A DNA stretch of 35,018 nt from F23-D06 sp045600905 (GTDB lineage Bacteria; Bacteroidota; Bacteroidia; Bacteroidales; WCHB1-69), in the NCBI GenBank assembly GCA_045600905.1, contig JAZRYT010000095.1:1-35018 (forward strand), given 5' to 3'. This document shows positions 14,688 through 22,430 of the stretch, piece by piece. Below the pieces are notes generated by a model that worked only from the letters and a program-made list of their open reading frames with translations, was not told the DNA's origin and ran no database searches. Position 1 is the stretch's first letter; each line of letters opens with the position of its first letter. The position numbers and the translations under genes are program-made.

Positions 14688-16887
14688 AACTCTTTATCAG
14701 TTTGGCCACCCCTACCCTCTCCTTGTGATGGTAAAAAGTCACAATGTAAATTCCTGCAGGCAATTTTGAAACTTGCACACGTTTGTTTTCACAAGACTGA
14801 GCATCAACACATTCGCCCAGAATATTATGTACCATTACATAATCAAAATCTACATTAGGAGTTTTCACAGTCACCACATCAGTCGCTGGAATAGGATAGA
14901 TAGTCCACTGCGAAAACAAGTTCTCCTCACTATGATTTCCAAGACATTGGGGATTTTTTCCAGCAAAAAAAGCTACCCCTCCAGCATAGTTGCCTAACAA
15001 CAAATCAAGATAACCATCATTATTTAAATCTGCAACGCAAGGCGCCACTCTAATCCCTTCATCAATAGTATGCCGTGCCGATGGGAAGACTTCCACAAGT
15101 TTTTCTTTCAAGAGAAATTTTCCCTCAAGATTTTCATCTATATTACTATAGCAAAATACATTTCCTTGCTCACTGCCACAAAACAGAAGCGTTTCTCCCT
15201 TGGTATTCTTGCAACAGCAAGGCACTGCAAAACCGAAATAGGAAATTTCATAATCACGCACGTCAATACCTCCAAGCGTATCCGTTATTTTTTGGAATTG
15301 CGCGGTTCCTTGCTCCGACACATTTTGATAGTAGGCCACAAGTCCGCGGCGGTTTCCTATCAGCAAGTCTTGTTTGCCATCGCCATCCAAATCGAAAAGC
15401 TGCGGTGTACTGAAATCGCCCACATCAATGTGGAAAAAATGCTCATCGACAAGCGAAAACAGAGGTTCTTCCTTACTACCTTTATTGGTAAACAGAGACA
15501 ACCTCCCATCACGCTGCCCGCACAGCAAATCCGTTTTCCCATCACCATCCAGATCACCGAACGCAGGGTATAGCGCTTGGAAACCATACTTTCGCAATGA
15601 GCCAAAATCCATTGTCACCAATTCAAACTCGGGTTTAGAAAGCGTACCTATATTTTTATAATAGGCAATAGCTGATGAATATGCCGTCTTCAGATAACCA
15701 TACTCAAACCAAGCACTATCAAGCGTTCCATAATTGGCAATAAACAAATCTTTCAGGCCATCTCCATCCCAGTCGTAAGAAACAGGATACGCTCCACCTC
15801 CTACGTCAATCATCTCCTCTTGAAGGAAAGATTTTGTCTGCAACTCATAATTATTTGTCAATGAATCAAAATGATAAAGCCAAACACAATTCTGATTATA
15901 CGATTTTGTCAAAGAAGGATCAGATGGTGATGTTATGATTTCATCCAAGCCATCGGCATCCACATCAATAAAAGTAATGGCGGGCATTGAATACATGTCC
16001 ACAGGTGCATTAGTATTCGGGAACGCCGTATCCATCGAAGTTATCAAGGCTTTATCCTTGGTTCCTCCATTTGTCAACTTAATCAAATTCGGGAAATCAA
16101 CATCACCAACTACGATATCCATCACTCCCTTGCCTTCAAAATCCCGTGCATAAATCGACGAACCCACGTGCCGCATCGGGTCTTCTCCGTCCTTCGTTTC
16201 GCAGGATACATTCAGTTCTATCGAATTGTTGGTTTCTCCCTCAGCAAACTTACCCCAACATTCATCTTCCAGTTTAAAATCAAAAGGTTCGGTTCCACCT
16301 TTTTCCACAGAATAATTGCGCAGATAATGAACAAATTTTCCCAGAATCCAGAAATTCAAAATATCCAAATCTCCGTCTCCATCAATATCTTCTATGGCTA
16401 AGTAATCATCGGGGGAAGCATATATATTGGAATATCCATTATAGTAATAAGCCTGCAATTGTTCACTTACCAGCTTAAATTTCAAAGTCTTTTCCGACAC
16501 ATTCTCGTACACAGTTATACCAGCTATGCCGTAAGTAAAAATATCCTCTTTCCCATCGTGATTGAAATCCCTTAGGATAACCCAATCGTGTAAATCAGGG
16601 AATGCGGACAAATATTCTGGAGCATAACGATAACCTGAATCAGTCTTGACAAAAGGAAGAATCCGGTTTCCATTTTTTTCGAATGCAAAAAGGTCCTTAA
16701 CCCCATCCCTATCCAAGTCGATTTCGGAGAATCGCACCGAGTTCATACCGCCCACCCATGGCATTTCCAACGTCTTACCATTCTGTATTACGGGAATGGA
16801 ATAGTCCCTTTGAAAAGCCAAATCGTAGGTTTGCGCTGTAAGACGCAAACCTACGATAAGGAGCAATATAGGTAGTAGCTGCTTCAT
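14686..16887 (-). CDS. FG-GAP/VCBS repeat protein exported by the type IX system
   Basis: This 733-residue protein has a signal peptide (MKQLLPILLLIVGLRLTA, cleavage before Q). At least eight calcium-binding-type repeats follow, including DLDRDGVKDLFAF, DFNHDGKEDIFTY, DIDGDGDLDILNF, DVDADGLDEIITS, DWDGDGLKDLFIA, DLDGDGKTDLLCG, DLDGDGKQDLLIG and DLNNDGYLDLLLG. Such repeats build a beta-propeller of the integrin-alpha type, used for binding at the cell surface. The last 75 or so residues (YPIPATDVVTV ... LPAGIYIVTF ... KLIKS) are a T9SS type A sorting domain, so the protein crosses the outer membrane and is released or anchored there. A CCC triplet (PCCCKN) is unusual. The gene starts 6 bases after purL and probably shares its transcript. 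Confidence 0.9.
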   Translation of the reverse strand: MKQLLPILLLIVGLRLTAQTYDLAFQRDYSIPVIQNGKTLEMPWVGGMNSVRFSEIDLDRDGVKDLFAFEKNGNRILPFVKTDSGYRYAPEYLSAFPDLHDWVILRDFNHDGKEDIFTYGIAGITVYENVSEKTLKFKLVSEQLQAYYYNGYSNIYASPDDYLAIEDIDGDGDLDILNFWILGKFVHYLRNYSVEKGGTEPFDFKLEDECWGKFAEGETNNSIELNVSCETKDGEDPMRHVGSSIYARDFEGKGVMDIVVGDVDFPNLIKLTNGGTKDKALITSMDTAFPNTNAPVDMYSMPAITFIDVDADGLDEIITSPSDPSLTKSYNQNCVWLYHFDSLTNNYELQTKSFLQEEMIDVGGGAYPVSYDWDGDGLKDLFIANYGTLDSAWFEYGYLKTAYSSAIAYYKNIGTLSKPEFELVTMDFGSLRKYGFQALYPAFGDLDGDGKTDLLCGQRDGRLSLFTNKGSKEEPLFSLVDEHFFHIDVGDFSTPQLFDLDGDGKQDLLIGNRRGLVAYYQNVSEQGTAQFQKITDTLGGIDVRDYEISYFGFAVPCCCKNTKGETLLFCGSEQGNVFCYSNIDENLEGKFLLKEKLVEVFPSARHTIDEGIRVAPCVADLNNDGYLDLLLGNYAGGVAFFAGKNPQCLGNHSEENLFSQWTIYPIPATDVVTVKTPNVDFDYVMVHNILGECVDAQSCENKRVQVSKLPAGIYIVTFYHHKERVGVAKLIKS
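16822..16857. repeat. 14-bp perfect inverted repeat inside the signal-peptide coding region
   Basis: ATCGTAGGTTTGCG (16822-16835) and its exact complement (16844-16857) surround an 8-base spacer. In the mRNA of the FG-GAP protein this is a stable hairpin at nucleotides 31-66 of the coding sequence. It codes for the residues from IVGLRL through the cleavage site to TYD. Confidence 0.85.
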
Positions 16888-16893
16888 CGTGAA

Positions 16894-19800
16894 CTATTTT
16901 CCACGGAAATAAGCTACTGCATTAGCGAAAATATCCTGTGTTTTATTTCCATCAATATTCTTGTAAAGATTTTCGCCCTTACGTTCACTGTGGCCCATCT
17001 TTCCTAAAATCAGGCCATTGTCAGAAACAATACCTTCAATAGCGTAGAATGAACCATTAGGATTGTCGTAAGGAGACATACTTGGATTTCCGTTTTCATC
17101 ACAGTATTGGAAGGCAACCTGTCCGTTCTCAAAGAGATGTTTTGCCATTTCCTTGCTGACTACGAATTTGCCTTCGCCGTGGCTAACTGCGATATTATGA
17201 ACATCACCAACCTGGAAGGATTGCAACCAAGGAGATTTCGTGGTGGCAATGCGGGTGCGGACAAGTCTTGAAATGTGTCTGTTGATGTTATTACGATACA
17301 AAGTAGGAGATTTTGGTGTAACTTCACCCAATTTGCCGTATGGGAGCAATCCTGATTTAACTAAAGCCTGGAATCCGTTGCAGATACCTAAAATCAGACA
17401 TTTCCTGTCTAACAGGTCGTTAACGGCTGCTTTGATTTTTGCGTTGTTCAATACGTTAGCGATAAATTTGCCACTACCGTCAGGCTCATCACCCAAACTG
17501 AAACCGCCACTTAAAGCAAGAATCTGTGATTCACGGATGGCTGCAGCCAACTCGTCAATAGATTGGTTGATTTCGGTTTCATTCAGATTACGCAAAACGA
17601 AGATTCTCGTTTCGGCGCCAGCATCTTCAAATGCTTTTGCCGTATCGTAGTCGCAGTTAGTTCCAGGAAATACAGGAAGGATAACTTTAGGTTTGGCAAC
17701 TTTTTCTGCAGGTGCGTAAGTAACGTTTTGTGCTTTTGCAGTAAATTCTTCACCCGTTGAAGCCGTCTCGTTTTCTGCAATTTCAGGATAAGTTTTTTGA
17801 TAAACGCCGCGCCAAGCTGCCAAGCAGTCAGCCTTACTGATTTTTTCACCATTAACGATGAATTCGTCGTCAACAAGACCTAATTCCGTAGCAAAATCTG
17901 CTGCTAATGAAGCCGTTGTTTCAACAACAAAACTACCATAGTTGTATTCGAACAGTTTGATGTCGGTTTTGATGTTAAAGCCAAGGTCATTACCGAAACT
18001 CATCTTGGCTAAAGCTTCAGCAACGCCACCGAATTGAGGTGTGAAAGCTGAAACAATCTTGCCGTTCAGAATATTCTCACGCATGAATGAGAAGACTTTC
18101 TTGGTGTGCTCAACATCTGGAAGAGATTGATTTATTTTATTCTTAATCAAATAAATATGATTACCTTTTTTCTTAAATTCTGGTGAGATGACCTTGTTGG
18201 CGTCTTCGGTAGTGATGGCGAAGGAGACAAATGTTGGAGGCACGTTCAGGTTTTTAAAAGTACCACTCATAGAGTCTTTCCCGCCGAGGGAAGCCAAACG
18301 GAATTCGTTGAGCATCCATACGGAACCTAACATAGCAGCGCAAGGTTTTCCCCAACGTGCGGGTTCATGTCCCATTTTCTCGAAATACTCCTGGAAGGTG
18401 AATCTAATCTTCTGATAATCCGCACCGGTGGCAACAATCTTGGACATAGATTCCAAAATGGCGTAAATGGAAGCGTGGAATGGCGATTTCATCGCAATGA
18501 AAGGATTGTATCCAAATGCCATAATGCTGGCCGTGTTGGTATGGCCGTGCAGTACAGGCAATTTCTGTACGCTGGCCTGTGCTTCGGTCAACTGGTTTTT
18601 ACCACCGAATGGCATCAAAACCGTGGTGGCGCCGATAGTGGCATCAAACATTTCAATTAAGCCTTTCTGGGAAGCCACATTAGGATTAGTAAGGCAATGG
18701 ATAAACTGGTCGGAAATTGAAGCCTTGCTTTCGGGCTCTGCCGGGTTAGCCAGGACATCGTCAGGGACAGCGTTGATGACAACTTCTGTTGCCTGGCGAA
18801 CGCCGTTAGTGTTGATAAAATCGCGACTCAAGTCCACGATAGTTTTGCCACGCCAAGTCATCGTCAAGCGGTTGTCGTCCGTAACGTAGGCGATGATGTT
18901 GGCTTCGATGTTTTCTTCACGGCAGTAGTTGAAGAAGGTTTCCACATCGTTTTTGTCAACGACCACACTCATACGTTCCTGAGATTCGCTGATAGCGATT
19001 TCAGTACCGTTAAGACCTTTGTATTTTGTTCTTACTGAATCCAAGTTGATTTTAAGACCATCAGCCAGTTCTCCGATAGCCACGCTAACGCCGCCAGCAC
19101 CGAAGTCGTTGGACTTCTTGACCAGACGGGTAACTTCAGGACGGCGGAAGAGGTGTTGAATTTTGCGTTCTTCAGGGGCATTACCCTTTTGAACTTCAGC
19201 TGCACAAGTGTCCAAAGATTTTTCGTTGTGCTCTTTAGAAGAACCGGTGGCGCCTCCGATACCGTCGCGGCCTGTACGACCACCGAACATGATGACAACA
19301 TCTCCTGGTTGTGGAGATTCGCGGCGAACGTGATCTTTGGGAGCTGCGCCGACTACCGCACCGATTTCCAGACGTTTAGCCTGATAGTTAGGGTGATAGA
19401 TTTCACGAACGTGCGTGGTAGCCAAACCGATTTGGTTACCGTATGAAGAGTAACCTGAAGCGGCTGTCTTGGAAATGACAGACTGAGGCAGTTTGCCTTC
19501 CAATGTAGCACTCATAGGCGCATTGATGTCGCCGGCACCCGTAACGCGAAGAGCTTGATATACATAGCTTCGTCCACTCAGCGGGTCGCGGATAGCACCG
19601 CCCACACAGGTGGCAGCTCCACCAAACGGCTCAATTTCCGTAGGATGGTTGTGCGTTTCGTTTTTGTACATTAACAACCAAGGCTCAATCTTACCATCAA
19701 TGTCCACATTGACATATATGCTGCAGGCGTTGTTTTCTTCAGACACTTCCATATCTTCCAAGTTGCCGCTCATACGCTCATATTTACCGTTGATGGAAGC

Positions 19801-20622
19801 CATATCCATAAGTGTTTGAGGTTTAACGCGGTCTTTGTAAACAGCTCTGCGCAATTCAAGATAACGCTCGTAAGCAGCCTGAATCTGTTCTTGGAAATTG
19901 GAAGGTGTGAAAGTTATTTTGGTTAATTCGGTCTCAAAGGTAGTGTGGCGGCAATGGTCACTCCAGTAGGTGTCTAACAATTTGATTTCCGTATCGGTAG
20001 GATTACGTTTCTCATCCTCGCGGAAATACTTTTGAATAAAGAGCAAATCCTCGGCTGACATAGCCAAGCCCAATTGTGCGCGGAACTCTTCCAACTTGGC
20101 AGGCGACCAGTTGACAAAATCCTCGTGAACGGGCACATCGGCCACATCCACTTTTTCCGACAAGCTGAACACCGACATATCCTTTTCACGGGCTTCCACC
20201 GCATTGATGCAATAATGCTTAATACGATTTAAATCAGCTTCCGAAACGCCGTCATCGACAATAATCAGTTTGCCGCTCTTGACCACAGCTTCGGTCTTGG
20301 GATCCAGCAATGAGAGACACTGCATAGCGCTGTCTGCACGCTGGTCGAACTGACCTGGTAAATACTCTATGGCGAAGTAACGTTTAGCATTGATATTAAA
20401 ATCGCGCATCACGTTATCCGTCACTTGCTCAGAGAAAACCGATTGTTCTGCTTTCTTCAACAATTCGGCATCGATATTGAAAACATCATATACGTTGATC
20501 AAACGCAATGATTCGATGGTAATGTTCAGATTGTGGCTTAGTTCATTCTTTAAGCTGTTGGCTTCTACTTGGAAATCCGCCTTTTTTTCGACGAAAATTC
20601 TATAATTGGAATTAGTTGACAT
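16894..20622 (-). CDS. purL: Phosphoribosylformylglycinamidine synthase, large form
   Basis: PurL converts FGAR, glutamine and ATP to FGAM in step four of purine biosynthesis, in the cytoplasm. The 1242-residue length is that of the single-chain form, which carries its own glutaminase. Visible parts are the N-terminal PurS-like segment; the linker with LLDTYWSDHCRHTTFETEL; two AIRS-like ATP-binding halves (GGAATCVGGAIRDPLSGRS, FGGRTGRDGIGGATGSS, LGGKDSMSGTF); and a C-terminal class I glutamine amidotransferase. The last has VFPGTNCDYD, SGGFSLGDE, nucleophile Cys1081 in GICNGFQ, and the His/Glu partner segment GHSERKGENL. All catalytic elements are present. The gene has its own promoter and leads a two-gene run with the FG-GAP protein gene. 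Confidence 0.97.
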   Translation of the reverse strand: MSTNSNYRIFVEKKADFQVEANSLKNELSHNLNITIESLRLINVYDVFNIDAELLKKAEQSVFSEQVTDNVMRDFNINAKRYFAIEYLPGQFDQRADSAMQCLSLLDPKTEAVVKSGKLIIVDDGVSEADLNRIKHYCINAVEAREKDMSVFSLSEKVDVADVPVHEDFVNWSPAKLEEFRAQLGLAMSAEDLLFIQKYFREDEKRNPTDTEIKLLDTYWSDHCRHTTFETELTKITFTPSNFQEQIQAAYERYLELRRAVYKDRVKPQTLMDMASINGKYERMSGNLEDMEVSEENNACSIYVNVDIDGKIEPWLLMYKNETHNHPTEIEPFGGAATCVGGAIRDPLSGRSYVYQALRVTGAGDINAPMSATLEGKLPQSVISKTAASGYSSYGNQIGLATTHVREIYHPNYQAKRLEIGAVVGAAPKDHVRRESPQPGDVVIMFGGRTGRDGIGGATGSSKEHNEKSLDTCAAEVQKGNAPEERKIQHLFRRPEVTRLVKKSNDFGAGGVSVAIGELADGLKINLDSVRTKYKGLNGTEIAISESQERMSVVVDKNDVETFFNYCREENIEANIIAYVTDDNRLTMTWRGKTIVDLSRDFINTNGVRQATEVVINAVPDDVLANPAEPESKASISDQFIHCLTNPNVASQKGLIEMFDATIGATTVLMPFGGKNQLTEAQASVQKLPVLHGHTNTASIMAFGYNPFIAMKSPFHASIYAILESMSKIVATGADYQKIRFTFQEYFEKMGHEPARWGKPCAAMLGSVWMLNEFRLASLGGKDSMSGTFKNLNVPPTFVSFAITTEDANKVISPEFKKKGNHIYLIKNKINQSLPDVEHTKKVFSFMRENILNGKIVSAFTPQFGGVAEALAKMSFGNDLGFNIKTDIKLFEYNYGSFVVETTASLAADFATELGLVDDEFIVNGEKISKADCLAAWRGVYQKTYPEIAENETASTGEEFTAKAQNVTYAPAEKVAKPKVILPVFPGTNCDYDTAKAFEDAGAETRIFVLRNLNETEINQSIDELAAAIRESQILALSGGFSLGDEPDGSGKFIANVLNNAKIKAAVNDLLDRKCLILGICNGFQALVKSGLLPYGKLGEVTPKSPTLYRNNINRHISRLVRTRIATTKSPWLQSFQVGDVHNIAVSHGEGKFVVSKEMAKHLFENGQVAFQYCDENGNPSMSPYDNPNGSFYAIEGIVSDNGLILGKMGHSERKGENLYKNIDGNKTQDIFANAVAYFRGK

Positions 20623-20641
20623 AGGTTTAAAAATTTAGTCG

Positions 20642-20649
20642 CAAATGTA
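20642..20649 (-). promoter_or_regulatory. -7 box of purL
   Basis: On the minus strand this reads TACATTTG, matching TAnnTTTG, and puts the start of transcription about 10 bases before the coding sequence. A TTG lies 24 bases upstream (20674-20676), slightly farther than usual. No purine riboswitch is possible with so short a leader. Confidence 0.7.
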
Positions 20650-20736
20650 CGGATTATTTCGGTTCGTTTTTCACAATTATTTCAAAAGCTATCAACTGTG
20701 GAAAGAGGGGGATAAACAGGTGTTTTATGGCAGCGC

Positions 20737-20785
20737 AAAAAACGATCACTATGGATACGCAAAATATTGCGTATCCATAGTGATC
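20737..20785 (-). terminator. Strong terminator with a 19-bp perfect stem
   Basis: The arms 20744-20762 and 20767-20785 are exact complements around a 4-base loop. On the minus strand they are followed, after one G, by six T (20742-20737). It lies about 80 bases after the stop of the FISUMP protein gene and before the purL promoter, so it insulates purL from upstream transcription. The stem is longer than needed for termination. Confidence 0.85.
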
Positions 20786-20862
20786 ATTTGATTTTTAGAA
20801 ATTCCTTCTTCTAAAATTTCCGCCCCTGCACCGCAAGGGACTTGATTGATTGTTTTTTTTAT

Positions 20863-22326
20863 TTAGTTCCTGAGACAGCGGACCGAATACCCGTAGTGCT
20901 TAGAGATGTTGCCGCGCCCCACGTAGGCGTGGTAGGAGTATATGTATCGGTAGTACGCGACGTAACTATTGTACTTGGTAGTACTCCAAAAGTAGGCATA
21001 ATAGTCGAAATAATCGCCGTAGCCACCCGAGTAGCAGCCTGCCGGAACTGCAGAATAGCCCGTGGCATTGTTACTGCTGGGGTCATTTCCAACATCACAA
21101 GTGTATGGAGATGAATCCCAGCCCGTGGTGGAGGCTAACGCCTTGGCGATATAGTCTTCATCATTGCCGCATCTATACTCGCTCTGGCTGCTTACATAGT
21201 CCACTAGCTGATCCCACTCTGCATCGCTCGGCACGTGCCATCCATTTGGACAGATACCCTGAACGCCGCTCGGGTTCGCAGAACTGCTGGAGGGGTTGCG
21301 CATCACCGCTAGCCAGTTGTACAAGAGTCCGTAGGTAACTTTGTTAGAAGAATCATTTTGGGGATAATACCAGTAGGCCACATCGTTCGAAGTACCACTG
21401 CCCTGCAATATGCTCGTACCGTCGGCGTAACTTGTCGTCCGCAGGTTCTCTGCAATCCAGCACTGCTCGCCGATTTGCACCGTATTGTAGGCGTTTTTGT
21501 CATAATCAGAAACCGTGGAGATTCCGCAGGCAAAGGCTAAGTCGCTCGCAGTGGTAAAACTCTTCTGCTCACCATACACCGTACCTATGCTGTTGGTAGC
21601 ATAGGCGCGCACGTAGTAGGTTGTATTGTCGGTCAGGCCTGTTATTGAAGAAGTAAATCTGCCCAGGCCATTGCCATCAATCGTCATATTATCGGCTTTC
21701 GTCGGGTTTGGGCTCGTACTCCAGCACACCCCGCGCGAACTTACATGAGCATTGTCATCACTCTCCCAAATCACCTCACCTCCACATTTTGCGCTGTTAC
21801 TAGTAATACTTGTAACCTCAGAAGTTTCAACTTTAAGAAAATTAAACGAAGAACGACCACCTTGTTTCAGGCTATCCAACCGCTTTTCCAGGTTGCTTAT
21901 CCGTTCTTCCAAATCAATGGAATTGCCAGCATAATGAGCATATAAGGCGTAGGGGACGCTCAATAGCTGCTGTGAAGATGTTATGGTGTAGTTGGTTCCT
22001 CCCTTCACATCCATTTCTGTTTTAAGAAAATAAGGTCCGTTAGGCCAATCAATAGAGGCAAAATCACCATCAGTCGCTGTTCCACCACCAACCTCGAGTG
22101 TAAGCAAACCCGTGGCATTGGTATTATTCAAGTGCGTTTCACAGTAAACGGCATCTCCGTCGGCAGCAGATTCCAAAATACTTACACGCACGCCCACTGG
22201 GGCATTAGACACCAAATTACCTGCAGCGTCACGCACTACGGCCTGATAGGTGAATTTCTGTGGAGCCTGCGCCATCAAAAGAGTGGCCATCACCCAACAA
22301 AATAGCAAGGAGAAAAGTCTTTTCAT
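20863..22326 (-). CDS. Secreted FISUMP-domain protein with fibronectin-like module and tyrosine-rich lectin-like end
   Basis: This 487-residue protein has a signal peptide (1-19, cleaved before Q20). Residues 21-135 are the conserved start seen in many Bacteroidota surface proteins (KFTYQAVVRDAAGNLV, later SVPYALYAHYAG). Residues 137-156 are a short coiled coil (LEERISNLEKRLDSL). Residues 165-260 are a fibronectin type III-like module (SRGVCWSTSPNP, TTYYVRAYATNSIG). Residues 268-487 form a FISUMP (Fibrobacter succinogenes major paralogous) domain: TVQIGEQCWIAENLRTTSY, GLLYNW, CPNGWHVPSDAEWDQL, and the end GYSVRCLRN. This domain has the FGE/C-type-lectin fold and probably binds ligands at the cell surface. 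Residues 438-480 are packed with tyrosines. No T9SS tail is seen. It has its own promoter and a strong terminator. Ligand and role are unknown. Confidence 0.88.
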   Translation of the reverse strand: MKRLFSLLFCWVMATLLMAQAPQKFTYQAVVRDAAGNLVSNAPVGVRVSILESAADGDAVYCETHLNNTNATGLLTLEVGGGTATDGDFASIDWPNGPYFLKTEMDVKGGTNYTITSSQQLLSVPYALYAHYAGNSIDLEERISNLEKRLDSLKQGGRSSFNFLKVETSEVTSITSNSAKCGGEVIWESDDNAHVSSRGVCWSTSPNPTKADNMTIDGNGLGRFTSSITGLTDNTTYYVRAYATNSIGTVYGEQKSFTTASDLAFACGISTVSDYDKNAYNTVQIGEQCWIAENLRTTSYADGTSILQGSGTSNDVAYWYYPQNDSSNKVTYGLLYNWLAVMRNPSSSSANPSGVQGICPNGWHVPSDAEWDQLVDYVSSQSEYRCGNDEDYIAKALASTTGWDSSPYTCDVGNDPSSNNATGYSAVPAGCYSGGYGDYFDYYAYFWSTTKYNSYVAYYRYIYSYHAYVGRGNISKHYGYSVRCLRN

Positions 22327-22364
22327 TGTTTTCTTAATCTAAATTTAACCTATTATTTAGGTTG

Positions 22365-22372
22365 CAAAAATA
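22365..22372 (-). promoter_or_regulatory. -7 box of the FISUMP protein gene
   Basis: On the minus strand this reads TATTTTTG, matching TAnnTTTG. It directly follows the T run of the upstream gene's terminator. A TTTG in that terminator's loop (22396-22399) lies 23 bases away and could serve as the -33 element. The leader is about 30-35 bases and includes a 6-bp hairpin (22347-22352 with 22358-22363). Confidence 0.6.
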
Positions 22373-22374
22373 AT

Positions 22375-22411
22375 AAAAAAACAGCCAACACTGCACAAAA
22401 GTGTTGGCTGT
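22375..22411 (-). terminator. Rho-independent terminator of the T9SS cargo gene
   Basis: ACAGCCAACACT (22381-22392) and its exact complement (22400-22411) form a 12-bp stem with a 7-base loop. On the minus strand it is followed by a run of T (22381-22375). It lies 19 bases after the stop codon at 22431. Confidence 0.9.
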
Positions 22412-22430
22412 ATAAAATCAAAAATTACGT

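Noticed and set aside
20623..20641. Purine riboswitch upstream of purL
   Set aside because: The -7 box leaves a leader of only about 10 bases, too short for any known riboswitch.
20863..22326. Complete diversity-generating retroelement
   Set aside because: Only a candidate variable region is present; no reverse transcriptase, accessory gene or template repeat was found in the window.
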